Shown here one piece after another: positions 33,548 through 45,381 of a DNA stretch of 64,000 nucleotides; the first letter of the stretch is position 1; the number at the start of each line of letters is the position of its first letter. A program made the translations under genes and the position numbers. The notes under the pieces are model-generated. The model was given only the letters and a program-made list of their open reading frames with translations. It searched no databases and had not been told where the DNA came from. The DNA is from Hyaloscypha bicolor E (Eukaryota; Ascomycota; Leotiomycetes; Helotiales; Hyaloscyphaceae): assembly GCF_002865645.1 (NCBI RefSeq), contig NW_020194672.1, forward strand, positions 59,902 to 123,901. The letters are read 5' to 3'.

Positions 33548-34719
33548 TTACATGACCAGATATCCGAGACCCAGACCCAGTGCAATGACCGCAACGTCGA
33601 TAACGCCATACTTTGACTTGGCCGTCGGGTTGCCATCGCTGGTTGTCACTTGAGAAGGTGCACTGGTCGTCGACGACGAGGAGCCGGTTGTCTTGGTGGT
33701 GCTTCCAGAAGCAGTGGCAGTGCTCATCGTGGTCGAGTTCCCGGCAGCAGTCTGGGCAAGGACGGCACCGGATGTAGACGTCGTAGCCGCGGAAGAGGTG
33801 ACAGATGAGCCAGAGTCGGATGAGCCAGCGCAAGTTCCGCTGCTCTTGATGCTTTGCCAGCTACCAGTCATATCAGTGTAGGTGTACTTTCCTCCACAGC
33901 CAAAGTCATTGATGGTAACGTTGGCGACGAGCATAGTCCAGGTGGTGGTGCCAAAGGTTGCTGGTCCACCGGCCCACTCGCACGTTCCCTTGGTGGCAGC
34001 ATCTGCGGCCGCGGCCGCGCTGGCACATCCAACCCAACTGCCCATCTTTATACGCATGGGTGTTTGCGGGTAGTTCTTTCCATTCAGAGCCAGAGCATCG
34101 CCATAGTTGAGGGTTCGCATCAGAGTACCGTCAATGTACCATTTTGTGTAGGCGGCGGTCCAGGTGATGCTGTAGTTGTGCCATGTCTCGATGGGAGTAG
34201 CAACATTGTGGTAGATGGCGCGGTCATATGTGGTGGTGTTGCCCTTGCCGAAGAAGTTTGATTCGACGGAGTTGTCCGTGGAGCCAAGCCACTCCCAGTC
34301 GATCTCGTCGAGGTCGTCAGATTCGAGGATGAAGGAGCTGACGATACCAGTGCCGGGAGAGGCCTTCAGGAAGACGTCGACTTGGCCGAACATGATGTAT
34401 TTGTCGCTGCTGACGGTGGGGGCGTCAGTGGAAGCCTTGATGTTGAACTCGGCTCCACTGGTTCCATAGGTGAGGGTGGTGCCAGCAGCTATCTCCCAAT
34501 TGGTGGAAGCGCCCTTTGTGAAGTCGGTGAAGATGGTGTTGCCTTTGCCGTAGCCCTCGTCGGCAGGGCAAGCTATATAACATTAGCAGTGTACTTGTTG
34601 GGGGCGAGAGTGAGGGTGAGCGTACTCTTCGCTGTAGGGTTGCAGTCAGTGAATGTCTGGCCATTGACCAAGCTGAGGCTCGAGAAGAGCACAGCCGTTG
34701 CGGCGAGAGTGGAGAGCAT
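33548..34719 (-). CDS. GPI-anchored Crh-type chitin-glucan transglycosylase (GH16)
   Basis: Two exons (34626-34719, 33548-34572) around a 53-bp GTACGC..TAG intron give 372 residues. The signal peptide is [20 protein letters not shown]. The catalytic motif DEIDWEW supplies Glu121, Asp123 and Glu125 (ExDxE of Crh/GH16). [34 protein letters not shown] and [12 protein letters not shown] follow as in Crh1/Utr2 proteins. A Ser/Thr-rich stalk (about 250-345) ends in a hydrophobic tail, [18 protein letters not shown], the GPI-attachment signal. Crh enzymes cross-link chitin to beta-glucan in the wall. No N-terminal chitin-binding domain is present; only the short [17 protein letters not shown] segment precedes the GH16 domain. 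Its gene is preceded by an unusually long 2.6-kb intergenic region. Confidence 0.95.
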
Positions 34720-37327
34720 CTTGTTTGTGTGTTTCGAGATGTTTGTTGTTGGTGTTTTGACGTTGAAGTTGTAGTTGTAGTTGAGGTTGCCGAAAGGCGG
34801 AAGCGGAAGTTGTAAGTCAGAGAGGATAAAACGAGTGTTGAGCGAGTGTAGTTAGGAAAGGAAGGAGCAGAACACAGTGCACAGTGCAGAGAAATCAAAC
34901 TGGATGTTTTCCGACGACGCCTCCAAGACGGAGAGGTTGGGGAGGAAACGAGACAAATAAAGCAAATATGGGCGCACAGCTCAGCACTGCCATTCGGCAA
35001 CAGGGAGTGGCTTGCAGGGCCGTCAAACGGGGTCTTGTATGAGGAATGATGCCTGGTTGGCTGCGAGCGTTGGCACGAGTCCACGACCCCGACGCATGCA
35101 GCATGCCTGTGCAAGTGGCACACGCCCCTGACCAGATCTCAGGACTCGGGATCTCAGGACTGGCCAGTGGCCACTACTATCGATGCAGGTACGAGTGCGC
35201 AGCCAGTGGCCCAGTGGCCGCTTTCAACCCGACGGCAAAAGGACAGACAGGGTTCTCCTGCCTCGGCCTGCTCCAGCCTGCTCCAGCCTGCTCCTCTAAT
35301 CAATCTACCTTTTCCTAGCTGTTTCTATCGTTGCTGCGCAGCTGCTCTGTTGCAACTCAGTGGTCTCCTTCCATCGGGTCGTGAAACGTTTCCTGGTGGT
35401 GTTGATGACAGTCGGCAATCGGTGTGCGCCTCTGAGTGGGCCGGTCACTGGGTCACATCCGGCGGGTGAATCGTTGCAGGGGCTCTGGCGGGACCCCTCC
35501 CGGCTCGGCGTCTCCATAGCAGCAGCTCGTATGTTCCGAATGGAGACCAGCGAGCCAAGTGGCTGTGCCACACTGGCGGCCGAAGATGGTTACCCACTGC
35601 AACCCCAAGATTTTTTTGAGATCTCTTTTGCGTCACCTGGTTTCTTTTCCGGGGGCTTCCGCGAAAGTTCGTCGAAGCCTGGGATCCTGACAAATACTTG
35701 TATTGAGACCGTTGACGGCAAAGGCGTTGGTGGCAGTTTGATAGGTTAGGGGGCAAACATCACACCTTCCAGTGGCGCTGCAGGACAATTTCAGTAATCA
35801 CGATGAAGTCGATAATCGAAACAACTCAAATCGAAAAGGGGTAGTCATTAACAGTCACATATGGATCCTACAGGCATCTGTCTCGCCGCACTCTACGGCC
35901 TCCTATTCGCAAATTTCACTTGAGCGGAAAGTTTCACCAGGGTCTCGAATAACAAGCGAAGAGACCTCTCAATCCCCGCGATCACCTCTTGGACCTTTCT
36001 CCCCCAGCCCCTCAAAATCGACCTCAGCTTCCAGAGTACAGTATTACCATTACCTAATTCCCTAAAGCTTCACTCCATGGAAAAGGAAAATAGGGGAAGT
36101 CCTCTTGATTGCCTGCACCAGTCTGCCCATCAGCGCCGCTTCTCCACATATCCACGCAATCTTGGCATACGAATCTCTGTGGAGAGAGCCCCACTTTCTA
36201 CTTCCAAAAATAGGGGGTACTGTACTCCGTACAGTATCGCACAGTATTCCCGGAAACCTAGGCTCCGCAAAGCCGTCTGGAACAGGGCCATCCCGCAGCC
36301 TGCCTAGAAAAATTTAAACGCGGCGCAGCTATCTTCAATCACGAGATCGACGTCCCCTCCCCCCCTGGCATTTCATGCCATGAACGCAGCAAGCATAATT
36401 TTGTATGCGATGAGAAGAGCGACAATCAAATTCTTCGCGACGACGTCGAGGGAAATTTGTTTTGTTTTGTTTTTGAATTATTACCGGAAGGGCATGCTTT
36501 TAAATGAAAAGCTTTGTCAACAAAGTGTTCGCGAGGAATGGAGGGGGAGAACTTAGGGGGTTTGACGTGTAGGCATTACGCGGAGATGGGAGATTTATTT
36601 CTTCCGTTCCAGATGAACCCGAGTCTTCCCAAGGTCGCTCTAGGCGCTTCAAAAAGTTTAATACTCGTTTCATTTCGCCTGTTTTCTGAGCAATTTAATT
36701 CTTTGCTGTCGTTTTTATACCCTACCTAGTTGAGTTCCATGCTTTCCTTCACCAAACACACCATTTCACTTCAGCATCTCGTGCCGTTTCACATTGTCAA
36801 AATCCATTCCATTTATCTCTCGTATGACGTGCAGCCACGATACCGGCATTCATCTTGAGTGCCGAAAATAATCATCTGATTAGATGATTGATTTTCCTTG
36901 GCCTGCTCCCAAGGCCGTGAGTTGAGCGATGATCAGCTTGGCTTCCGGGCTGATGTGAGATGGGATGGCGTGACGGTTATCCCGAAAGCACTAGCCTGGG
37001 TTCTGTGCTGCGGCGCAGTTTATCTTGAAGGCTCTATCTAAAGAGCGGCTTGGTGAACTTTTGAATAATTGCATGGAAACATCGAGGGTATTGACGTTCG
37101 TGTACTTTTTCTTTGTTGGTCCTGGAACGAGTTGCGAATAGCTTCGTGTCGGCTGAATGGCACATTTGCTTTTTTGATTCAAGACTAGAAAAGCAAGCTC
37201 TGGCCAATATACAATCAATCTCTTGATCAGAAACAAGCAATCTCTATTCCTTTTTTCTCTTCTCATTGACTTCGACCTACCCCACAATCCCTCACTCATC
37301 ACTTCTTTTCCATTTCATCCAATACCC
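34720..37327. other. 2.6-kb intergenic region upstream of the Crh gene
   Basis: No supported gene. It holds three tandem copies of GCCTGCTCCA at 35266-35295, repeated CAGTGGCC words (35163-35220), and C/T-rich tracts. The Crh promoter and the 3' end of the beta-mannosidase must lie here. Confidence 0.45.
35266..35295. repeat. Short tandem repeat, three 10-bp units
   Basis: The 10-base unit GCCTGCTCCA is repeated, with the last copy ending CTCCTC. Location: upstream region of the Crh gene. Confidence 0.7.
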
Positions 37328-39988
37328 CTAAAGTTCAAACCCCGCCTCCCCCTCCCAATCCCCCAGCCACCTCGCCTGTACCTTCCTCCCCTTTAACCCG
37401 TCAACACCAACCCTGACCACCTCCCCAGGAACCAGATCCACAAAGTTGTCTTCCCACACAGCATCGTCTCCCTCTTCAGTCGGTACACTAAGCACCACGC
37501 CCTTAACCGGCGCATCAGCACTGATCTTGACCTCCTTCTCCCTTTCCCCAACTTCGATCTTGACTTCCACTCCTTTCTTAAACACCACGAATTTAAGCGG
37601 TTCAGGCCAATCTACCCACCGCGCGAGCTGTTCGCCTGTCTTCGCGTCTTCGAGATAGGCAACAACAACCGTCTTCCCTGCCTCCGTCCCAATACTCAAT
37701 TCCCCAATCTCCGTCGTGCCATTTTCTCTCACGCTTACCTTCCTCTCCCTCTCGCCCTCAGGAAGCTCGACCTCCCTCCCACTCTCGATGTCAAAAGCCT
37801 TGAGCTTCAACACCGCATCCAGCGCCTTCAGATATCCGCTCACAGCCCAAATCTGCACTTTCTCTTTGGGCTCGGGGTACGAGGTGACCATGTAAGGCGT
37901 GGCGCCGGTGACGATGCGCTCCATGCCCACCACCAGCTTGCTCAGCGCCCTCTTCGTGATGTAGAACGCCGGCTTCCTTTGCAGATTGACGTCGACCAGC
38001 GCCCAAGAAGTGCCGGGCCAGATGTCGTTTAGCTGCCACACCAGGATCCCACTACAGTTCTCTTCTCCTTCGCCCCGGAATTCGCGACGCCAGTGGTTGT
38101 ATGCGTATTTCATGGCCTCGGCTTGCAGGAATTGGGAGCAGTAGACGAAATCTCGAAGGGGGTTGAAGCGGAAGCGGAAGTTTTCGCCGCTGTACATGCC
38201 GTACCGTCTCTGATGACCCGGTCCCTTGTCGTGCGCGTCGAAGGTTAGTGACTGCCAGTGGCGTTCCGAAGGCTTGGTGATTGCTTGGTGGAGAGTTCGA
38301 AGTGAGGGAGCAGACTCGAAGCCGAATTCGGAGATGAAGCGCGAGAGGTAGGATTTGTAGGCTTGGTAAGGGGATTGCTTGCCGTGCCAGACTGTGTTCT
38401 GTTGTCAGCAAAGGATGGTGAAAAAGGGACGGGGATACGGAAAGCGGGGGCTAGACGCACCGTTCCAAATGTGAGTGTCTCCTATTGTGAGGTCATTCGA
38501 AGTCTTTCCACCATAAGGACTACTCCTCCAATACGGCACATCGCCCGCCAGCCGCTCGCAGATCTCAGGCAGTACTCTTTCATATATCTTCCTTGCCGGG
38601 AAATTCGTGTGATCCCAAGGGCCTTCCTGATCATTGACATCATATTCCCACCCCCACCTCTCAGCAAGCATATAATCCTCATTATTCCCCGCCCAAATGA
38701 CAAGACTAGCATGGTGCCCTACTCTCTTCACCTGTTCCTCCGCCTCCCCTTTCACCGCCTCGCAAAAATCATCAGAAGCAGGATAATCACCACAAGCAAA
38801 CAAAAAGTCCTGCCACACCAAAATCCCCAATTCATCAGCAATAGCATAAAAATCGTCAGACTCGACCAGACCGCCGCCCCAAACTCTTATCATGGTTTGG
38901 TTTCCTGATTTCGCCAGAGAGAGCCAGGAGCGGTAGCGCGAGGGAGTGAAGCGAGGCAGCAGCAAGTCGCCGGGGATCCAGCACGAGCCGCCGCAGAAGA
39001 CGCGAATGTTGTTTATTTCGAAGGTGAAGCTTGTTCCTTCTTCCTTCTTTAGTTTATTCTGCAACAGTCTCAATCTCCTGAAGCCAATCTTTCTTTCCTG
39101 GGTGTCGAGTCCGGGAAGGGAAGCAGAAACGGTGTACAAAGGTTGACCGCCGTAGGTGAACGGGTACCAGAGGTCTGGATTCTCGATATTCAATTCTGTG
39201 CTGAATGTTCCGTTCTCGGTCGTTTTGATGGTCTCCTTGGTCACACAATCTCCATTTGGCGCCTTCACCTCTAACTCGACCTCCTTTCCAGCCTCTCCTG
39301 CTTCAACAGACCCCGTGATTTTCACAGTTGCGGACTTGAGATCTGCGGAAACTTCTTGTCTGACGAGGAGTTCGGAGATTCGATGTTCAAATATCTCGAG
39401 ATAGACAGGCTTCCAAGGCCCAGAAGTGTTAAGAGCAGGTCCCCAGTCCCAGCCCCAGTGATACTGCGCTTTACGCACGAAGAGGCGCTCGGGGCCGCCA
39501 AAGTGGACGTCTGTCCCGTTGCCTTTGTATCCAATCCTCTTCATCTCTTTCTTTGCGTATTCTGGTGCATTTTTGAACTCTAGTCTGAGTTCCACCTCTT
39601 TCCCTGAAACCTTTTGCAGGGGGGAGGTGATGTCGACGCGGTGCAAGATGTGCATGTTCTTGCTCTCTAGGATTAGGGTGGAGTTGAGGTAGACGAAGCA
39701 GAGAGTGTCGAGGCCTTCGAATACGAGATGGATCTTTGAAGAAGAGGGAGCTGGTATAGAGGGGAGGAGAGCGCGGTAAGTGAAGTTTGCGTCGTTCACC
39801 CATAGACTGTCAAGTTCATTGGTGTCGATGTACGGATCCTTGATCAGGCCGTGATGTAGGAGATCAAGATGGGCGACTGTGGGGAATTGGGAGACGGGGA
39901 GGTAGGTGCTTGCTGTGTTGTTGGCTAGGGTGGCTGACTGTTTGAATTGCCAGCCTTTGTCAACTGGGATTCTGGTGAGGGGCGCCAT
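37328..39988 (-). CDS. mndB: Beta-mannosidase B, GH2, intracellular
   Basis: Two exons (38461-39988, 37328-38391) with a 69-bp GTGCGT..CAG intron give 863 residues. The N-terminal jelly roll (DKGWQFKQ, FPTVAHLDLLHHGLIKDPY, ELDSLWVNDANFTYR), the AQYHWGWDWGPALNTSGPWK block, the Ig-like domain and the TIM barrel are in order. Acid/base Glu437 lies in VIWAGNNEDYM and the nucleophile Glu531 in SRFISEFGFES. SGILVWQLNDIWPGTSWA follows as in family members. No signal peptide, so this is the cytosolic MndB type, which finishes degradation of short beta-1,4-mannan oligosaccharides rather than the secreted MndA type. Length is normal for the family and all catalytic residues are present. Confidence 0.95.
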
Positions 39989-41324
39989 GGTGAGTGGATG
40001 GGATGAGAAGGATGAGACAAAGTGAAGTTAGAAGAGTGAGGCGAGTGAGAAAAGTGCAGCAGGATGCGGATATATGAACAGACAGAGAGAGTGGAGTGCA
40101 GAGAGAAAGTCAGCCTTGGCGGGGTACAACGTTCCTTCCGAGAACGGCTTCGCGGGGTAAGCTGCATAGAGTGGGGGTCTTCTTTTCCTGTACCTTTCGC
40201 TGATCTTTTGAGACAAATTACTCATTTTCACTTGCTGTACGTGAAGCAGTGGAGTCGAGCCTTTTGCTAAGTGGGATGTTTTCTCTTGTTTCGGAAGGTG
40301 GACCTCCGAGCCCGATCAGGACGAGAAGAAAAGGGGGGATCATGCGCTTGATTATACTTCCTCATCTTCGACAATTGTCCTTTGGCATTGTGAGATTCGC
40401 TTTTCTTGTCAGCTCAGGTCGTTTTAAAGTGAACCCAGAATACGACCTCTGAATTGAATAGTCGAAGCCCACGGTTTAAAAGGTCACGTGATTCAGTGCG
40501 CCTTGAGAGGAAAGGTTGTTGAAATTGCGAAGGAGTGGGGAACCGATGCTTCATGCTAAGATTCAGTGCCAAATTATGTTGTGAGGGTTGTTCCAAGCTT
40601 TGTGGTGGCCAAAACAGAGTTGATGTCCTCAAGTGATTCCTCGGTTGTGTCTTTTTCAAGCTTGTTCAAGGGACAAATGCAATGAGCTTTGAGGCAGACT
40701 TGCATCATTAACAAATTTCAATGTGCAGTGGGGTGGTATAATTCACAGTAGAAGTCAGCCGAACACTACCTTGCTTCACCTTAGAGTAATCTCCATAAAT
40801 CATTTTGTTCTTCTGTAAGTTTCGAGCGATTCAAATAAAGATATCAGAAGAGATAAATGTCAACATTGAGCTTGAGTCAAATAGACAAATCGTTCTTGCC
40901 TATATAGGCATTTTGATTCAAAATTAGCCCTTCACTGGAAGGTGTCGGACGATTACTTGTTCATGGATGACTGTTCAGAAGCGTGGATCCCTTTGATTTA
41001 ATTATTGGCGGAAGGAACGAGTTTTCCATCAACGGAGACTGAGTTGGCAGATTTTGCCTGCTCCGCTTCCCCGACAACCTTCTTCACATAATTGTCCTCC
41101 ATCACCGGACTTCCATCGACGAACCGACCTTCTTCCATTATTCAATCTCGTTTATCTTATTATCTAGGTCTCTTGGTCGATATCCTTCTATTCCTCCTCT
41201 TCCATCCACCCTACTTTCCCTTCAGCTCATGATACCAGTTCGACTTTCACAACGAGTTATTGATATTGAGTAACTTTGGCCATACATAACCTCCACCCCA
41301 AAATTCTCCATTGCAGCAGTCAGA
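39989..41324. other. Intergenic, last GC-balanced stretch before the AT-rich compartment
   Basis: Upstream region of the beta-mannosidase, with TCACGTGAT at about 40485. One small minus-strand frame, 40998-41138 (46 residues, starting MEEGRFVDGSPVMEDN and ending GKLVPSANN), is open but unrecognised and could be a terminal exon. No other gene. Confidence 0.4.
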
Positions 41325-41428
41325 ATGAAATACAACACCATCACCTTCATCACCGCCATCTGGCTGGGACTCATATACCAAGTCACTCCACAAGCCCACC
41401 CCAAACCCAAACCCTCAGCCAAACTAAG
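41325..41428 (+). pseudogene. Orphan first exon of a small secreted protein at the AT-rich boundary
   Basis: ATG at 41325 opens MKYNTITFITAIWLGLIYQV then TPQAHPKPKPSAKL, a credible signal peptide followed by a Pro/Lys-rich start, and then a consensus donor GTACGT at 41428. Immediately after the donor the sequence becomes RIP-degraded, AT-rich DNA with no recognisable downstream exon. The remainder of the gene was either displaced by transposon insertion or mutated away. An effector-like small secreted protein is an inference from the signal peptide only. Confidence 0.5.
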
Positions 41429-42399
41429 TACGTAATTCCCGAAGTAATAGCTATACTATTACTTACTTATTATTCCTATTTCCTTTTCGAAACCGCTTAA
41501 ATAAGTAATATATAAATATAAGAATATATTATTTTTATATTATTTTATAGATATTAAATATTAGTTTTTATATAAATAATTTATTAATTGAGACTAGAGA
41601 TAAATAAACTTTATTTATACTAGTACTTTATTAGTCTAAAGCACGCTATTAAAGTAGTATATATATTACTAAAGTAAAAGGCAAGCCTTAATTAAATTTT
41701 AATTATTAGATAATTATTAAAAAGAAATATAAATATAATTAGCTCTATTTCTTAGTTATAGCAAATATATTATCGAGCTTTCTTTATTAATATCTTGGTA
41801 TTATTATTTTTAATAAAGCTATATTTAATAAAATTATTAAAATATAAAATAGCTATCTTTTTAAAAGATTTTACTAACTAATTAATTATATAATAATATT
41901 TTCTAAAGCTCGAAATATACTTAATTATATTCTTATCTTATTATTATTATTATAGAAGTTCTAATTCTTGTACTTAATTTTTTATATAAGAATTATATCT
42001 TTTTTATTTTTATAAATAACTTATTATAAGTACTTACTATTTTCTATATTTTATAAATATAAAATTAGAGCCTATAAAACTATATATATTAAGTACTTTC
42101 TAGAATAAGGTATTAATTATATTAGAGAATAATAAGAATAGAGAGCCAGTTTTATTATTTATATAGTAGAATTAAATAAGTATTAAGCTTATAATAATAA
42201 TTTATAATAGCCGGAAATATTAGCTTTAATCTCAATAATAATTAAAAACTATTATAATTATATTTAAAATTATAAAAGCAATTTTTAAACTTTTTAAAAT
42301 ACTTCTAGTTTATTACAAATCAAATTATATTACTATTAAAGTTATATATTATAATAAGGTAATATTGCAATAGTAATAAAGAGCTTGAATTAAGCTAAA

Positions 42400-42475
42400 G
42401 GTTATATGTCTGGCTAAAGCACCGGCTACACGCTAAGTCACGTGCAGTGGCACCACGTGACTAGTACCACGTAAT
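42400..42475. repeat. Less-mutated GC island with CACGTG palindrome
   Basis: Within RIP-degraded DNA, this short stretch keeps CpG and CpA words. AGTCACGTG (42436-42444) and CACGTGACT (42454-42462) form a 9-bp inverted repeat around a 9-bp loop. It could be the terminus of an element or a remnant regulatory hairpin. Confidence 0.5.
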
Positions 42476-43478
42476 ATTATATAATACTTTTTTATATCTA
42501 GGCTTATATTATCTATTATTCTCTCTATTAGTAATTATAACTATAATATAAATAGTATTAATATTATAAATTAATTTAAAAACAAATAATAATATATAGA
42601 ATTATATAGAAATCTTAGCTTCTTTACTAGTTTTAGCTTTTAAATATAATACTTATAAATTTCTTTTTATTATAATAATAAAAAGAGGCAAGTTTATAAA
42701 TTAATTATATATATAAAATATAATATAATTAATATTTTATTAGAAAAATAATAATTTAAGCTCTTATTAGGTTAGAAGATTTTAATTATAATAGTTTTAA
42801 TAATATTATTAACTTTAAGGTCTAGTAAAGTTCCGTTATATAATTATATTTATTAAATTAAAAAAAGTAGTTTATATTTAAAGTATTACTACTATTAATA
42901 GGAGTATTATAAAAAGAGAATTATATAAAATAAAAACGAATCTTTTATATAAATTACAGGATTTCTTTATATATTAATTATTTTAGAAAGTATTATTATA
43001 TTATAAATTAATTAGAAACTAGTTTTCTTCTTTTTTATTATTTTATATTAATAGCTTTATTTATAAAAATAGTAATAATAAGATTTATATATATATTTTA
43101 TTTAATAATAAAAAGTTATAATTAGTTATTTTAATAGCTAATATTATATAAGGTTCTAATTAGTACTTCTCGATTTTAATAAAACCTATATAAAAGTAAT
43201 TAGGCCCGAATAATAGAGATATTATTTATAAATTACTTTATAATAATAGCCGAAACTTATAATTAATTAATTTATATATAAAATAATTATTATTCTTATA
43301 AAATATTATTATTATAGGCCAGGCCTTTATATAAAGAAAACTAGTAATATATTTGACTAAATAGAATTCTTTAAAGAATAAAAAAGAGAAAAACAGGAAG
43401 AAATAAAATTATATTCCCTGAAATATTCGAGCTCTTTTAAATAATATATAATTATTCTATTAATTCAAGGAAATATAT

Positions 43479-43510
43479 TATATAATAAAGGCTTTGGCCT
43501 TTATTATATA
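43479..43510. repeat. Palindrome, one of at least four related copies
   Basis: TATATAATAAAGGC and its complement face each other with a few bases between. Related 36-bp palindromes, each opening GTTATATA and closing TATATAAC, lie at 43816-43851, 56255-56290 and 59842-59877. Confidence 0.7.
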
Positions 43511-43593
43511 ACTTAATAAAGGCTTCTAGCCAAGTATATAAATCAGGTTTTAATTCATTATATTACTTTTTTCCTTATTTATAAATACTAGTC

Positions 43594-43912
43594 CTATAAA
43601 TATATAATATAAAAAGGAAACTATAATAAAACAAAAACCCATATAAAATATACTAGAGTATAAAACGTGACTTAATAGTAAAATAATGAGATTAAAGGCA
43701 TAAATAGTAAAGTATAAATAGTATATAATATACTAAAGTTTAATTAAATAAATATAAAAAAGGAATTATTATTTAGAACTATAGAAAAGCTAGCTTTTTT
43801 ATATAATTTCTATAAGTTATATATAAAAGACTCTAGCCTTTATTATATAACTAAAATATTAAAACTATTAAAATAAAGTAATTTTAATAGAATATGGCTT
43901 ATTATACTATAT
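43594..43912 (+). repeat. Left arm of a long inverted-repeat pair (about 320 bp)
   Basis: This segment, with GAGTATAAAACGTGACTTAA and TATAATTTCTATAAGTTATA near its two ends, is reverse-complementary over about 320 bp to 59776-60092, with small indels. Either these are the terminal inverted repeats of one 16.5-kb composite element or they are LTRs of two elements in opposite orientation. Confidence 0.75.
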
Positions 43913-45109
43913 TCGATTTCTTATTTATTTATATTTATTTCCTAAATACTAAAAACTAATAGAAAATCCCTATTTAGAATCCGAAATAATAAAATAATTA
44001 GAATTTTCTTTTACTAGTATTTCTAATTTCTCCTTAATATATCGAAAATATAATCTATTAGTTTTAAATTATTTTATTTTATATTTTCGAATATATTTAA
44101 ATATAATCCGAACTCGTTTAATTATATTTTTATATTAAATATAATATAGTTCTTTTTATTACTTAATATCTGTTTTTAATTATTAGTTAATCTTAGTCTT
44201 TATAGCTAGATATTAAAGTAATTTATTATAATAAATTATATTAATATATTTCAAATAAATAGCTTCTTTGAATTTTATATTACCCTTAATATTCTTAAAT
44301 TAGCCTTTAGTAAAAGAAGAAAGCTTTTAATAAAAAGCTTTAATAACTTTATAGAAGATTCTATTTTTATATATTTCGCTCTAAATAATAATTAGGCTTT
44401 TCGAATAATAAATTATTATTAAGCTATTCTTTAATTATTATTTTATTCGAGAATTATTATTTAATTATAATTCCAGACTTATAAATTATTTAGCTAAAGA
44501 TATCTATTTATCTAATTAAGTATTTTATATTTAGATATTTTCTTTCTACTTTCTTTACTAGATACTTATTTAATTCCTTTATATCTTTCAAATTAAAATT
44601 ATTATAAATAAAAAAATAATTAATATATTTAAAAACTTTTTTATTAAAAAAAGCTGTTTTCTTATAATTTATAAAGAAAATATAGCTAATATTCCGATTT
44701 TCTTTATTAAGGAAAAACTTGCTATTTAAAGCTTTAGTAATAGCTAGATTATTAGTATTACCTTTATACTAATAGTAATTAATATTTCTAGAAATATAAT
44801 ATTAGGCTAATTAAGAGTAAATAATTAAATAAATAGAATATTTAGCTAATACTTTATAAAATTCAAGCTATATTAAGAAGTCTGCTATTAAGAATTAAGA
44901 GGCTAAAATAAAGTAGCTATTATCTAGATTTTTATATTTTAATACATTATTTTTTCGGAAATAAAATTATAATATCTCTATTTTCTTTATTAAAAGCTTT
45001 TAAATACTAAGCTTTTTAGTTTACTTTAGATAATTCTTTTTATAAATATAGCTATTTATACTTAAATTAGAGGTACTAGACTTAGAAATAGAAGTTATAG
45101 TATTAAATT

Positions 45110-45381
45110 TATTATAGACCTATAAAGAGAGCCTACGGATAAGGCACTTATAAGAGAACTATTTATCGAGAAAACTAAGCTAAGGAGGAAAGGAAGTCTC
45201 GAGCTAAGGTTCCTTAAGTATTTATAGTTCTTTGCTTGTGGCTCGGCCTAATGAGGCTTAGCGTCCTAAATTTCCTGAAGTATAGCTTTCCCTAGCTTTA
45301 TTATGTGTAACTGTCATGTGACCCCAGATACCAGATACCAAATACCAAATACCAGGCTAGGTAGAGCATGGAATTGTAATA
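45110..45381 (-). repeat. Left (3') LTR, weakly mutated
   Basis: 272 bp. It contains a short array of ATACCAGA/ATACCAAA units (about 45330-45355). It retains many C and G positions that read T and A in the right copy. Confidence 0.9.
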
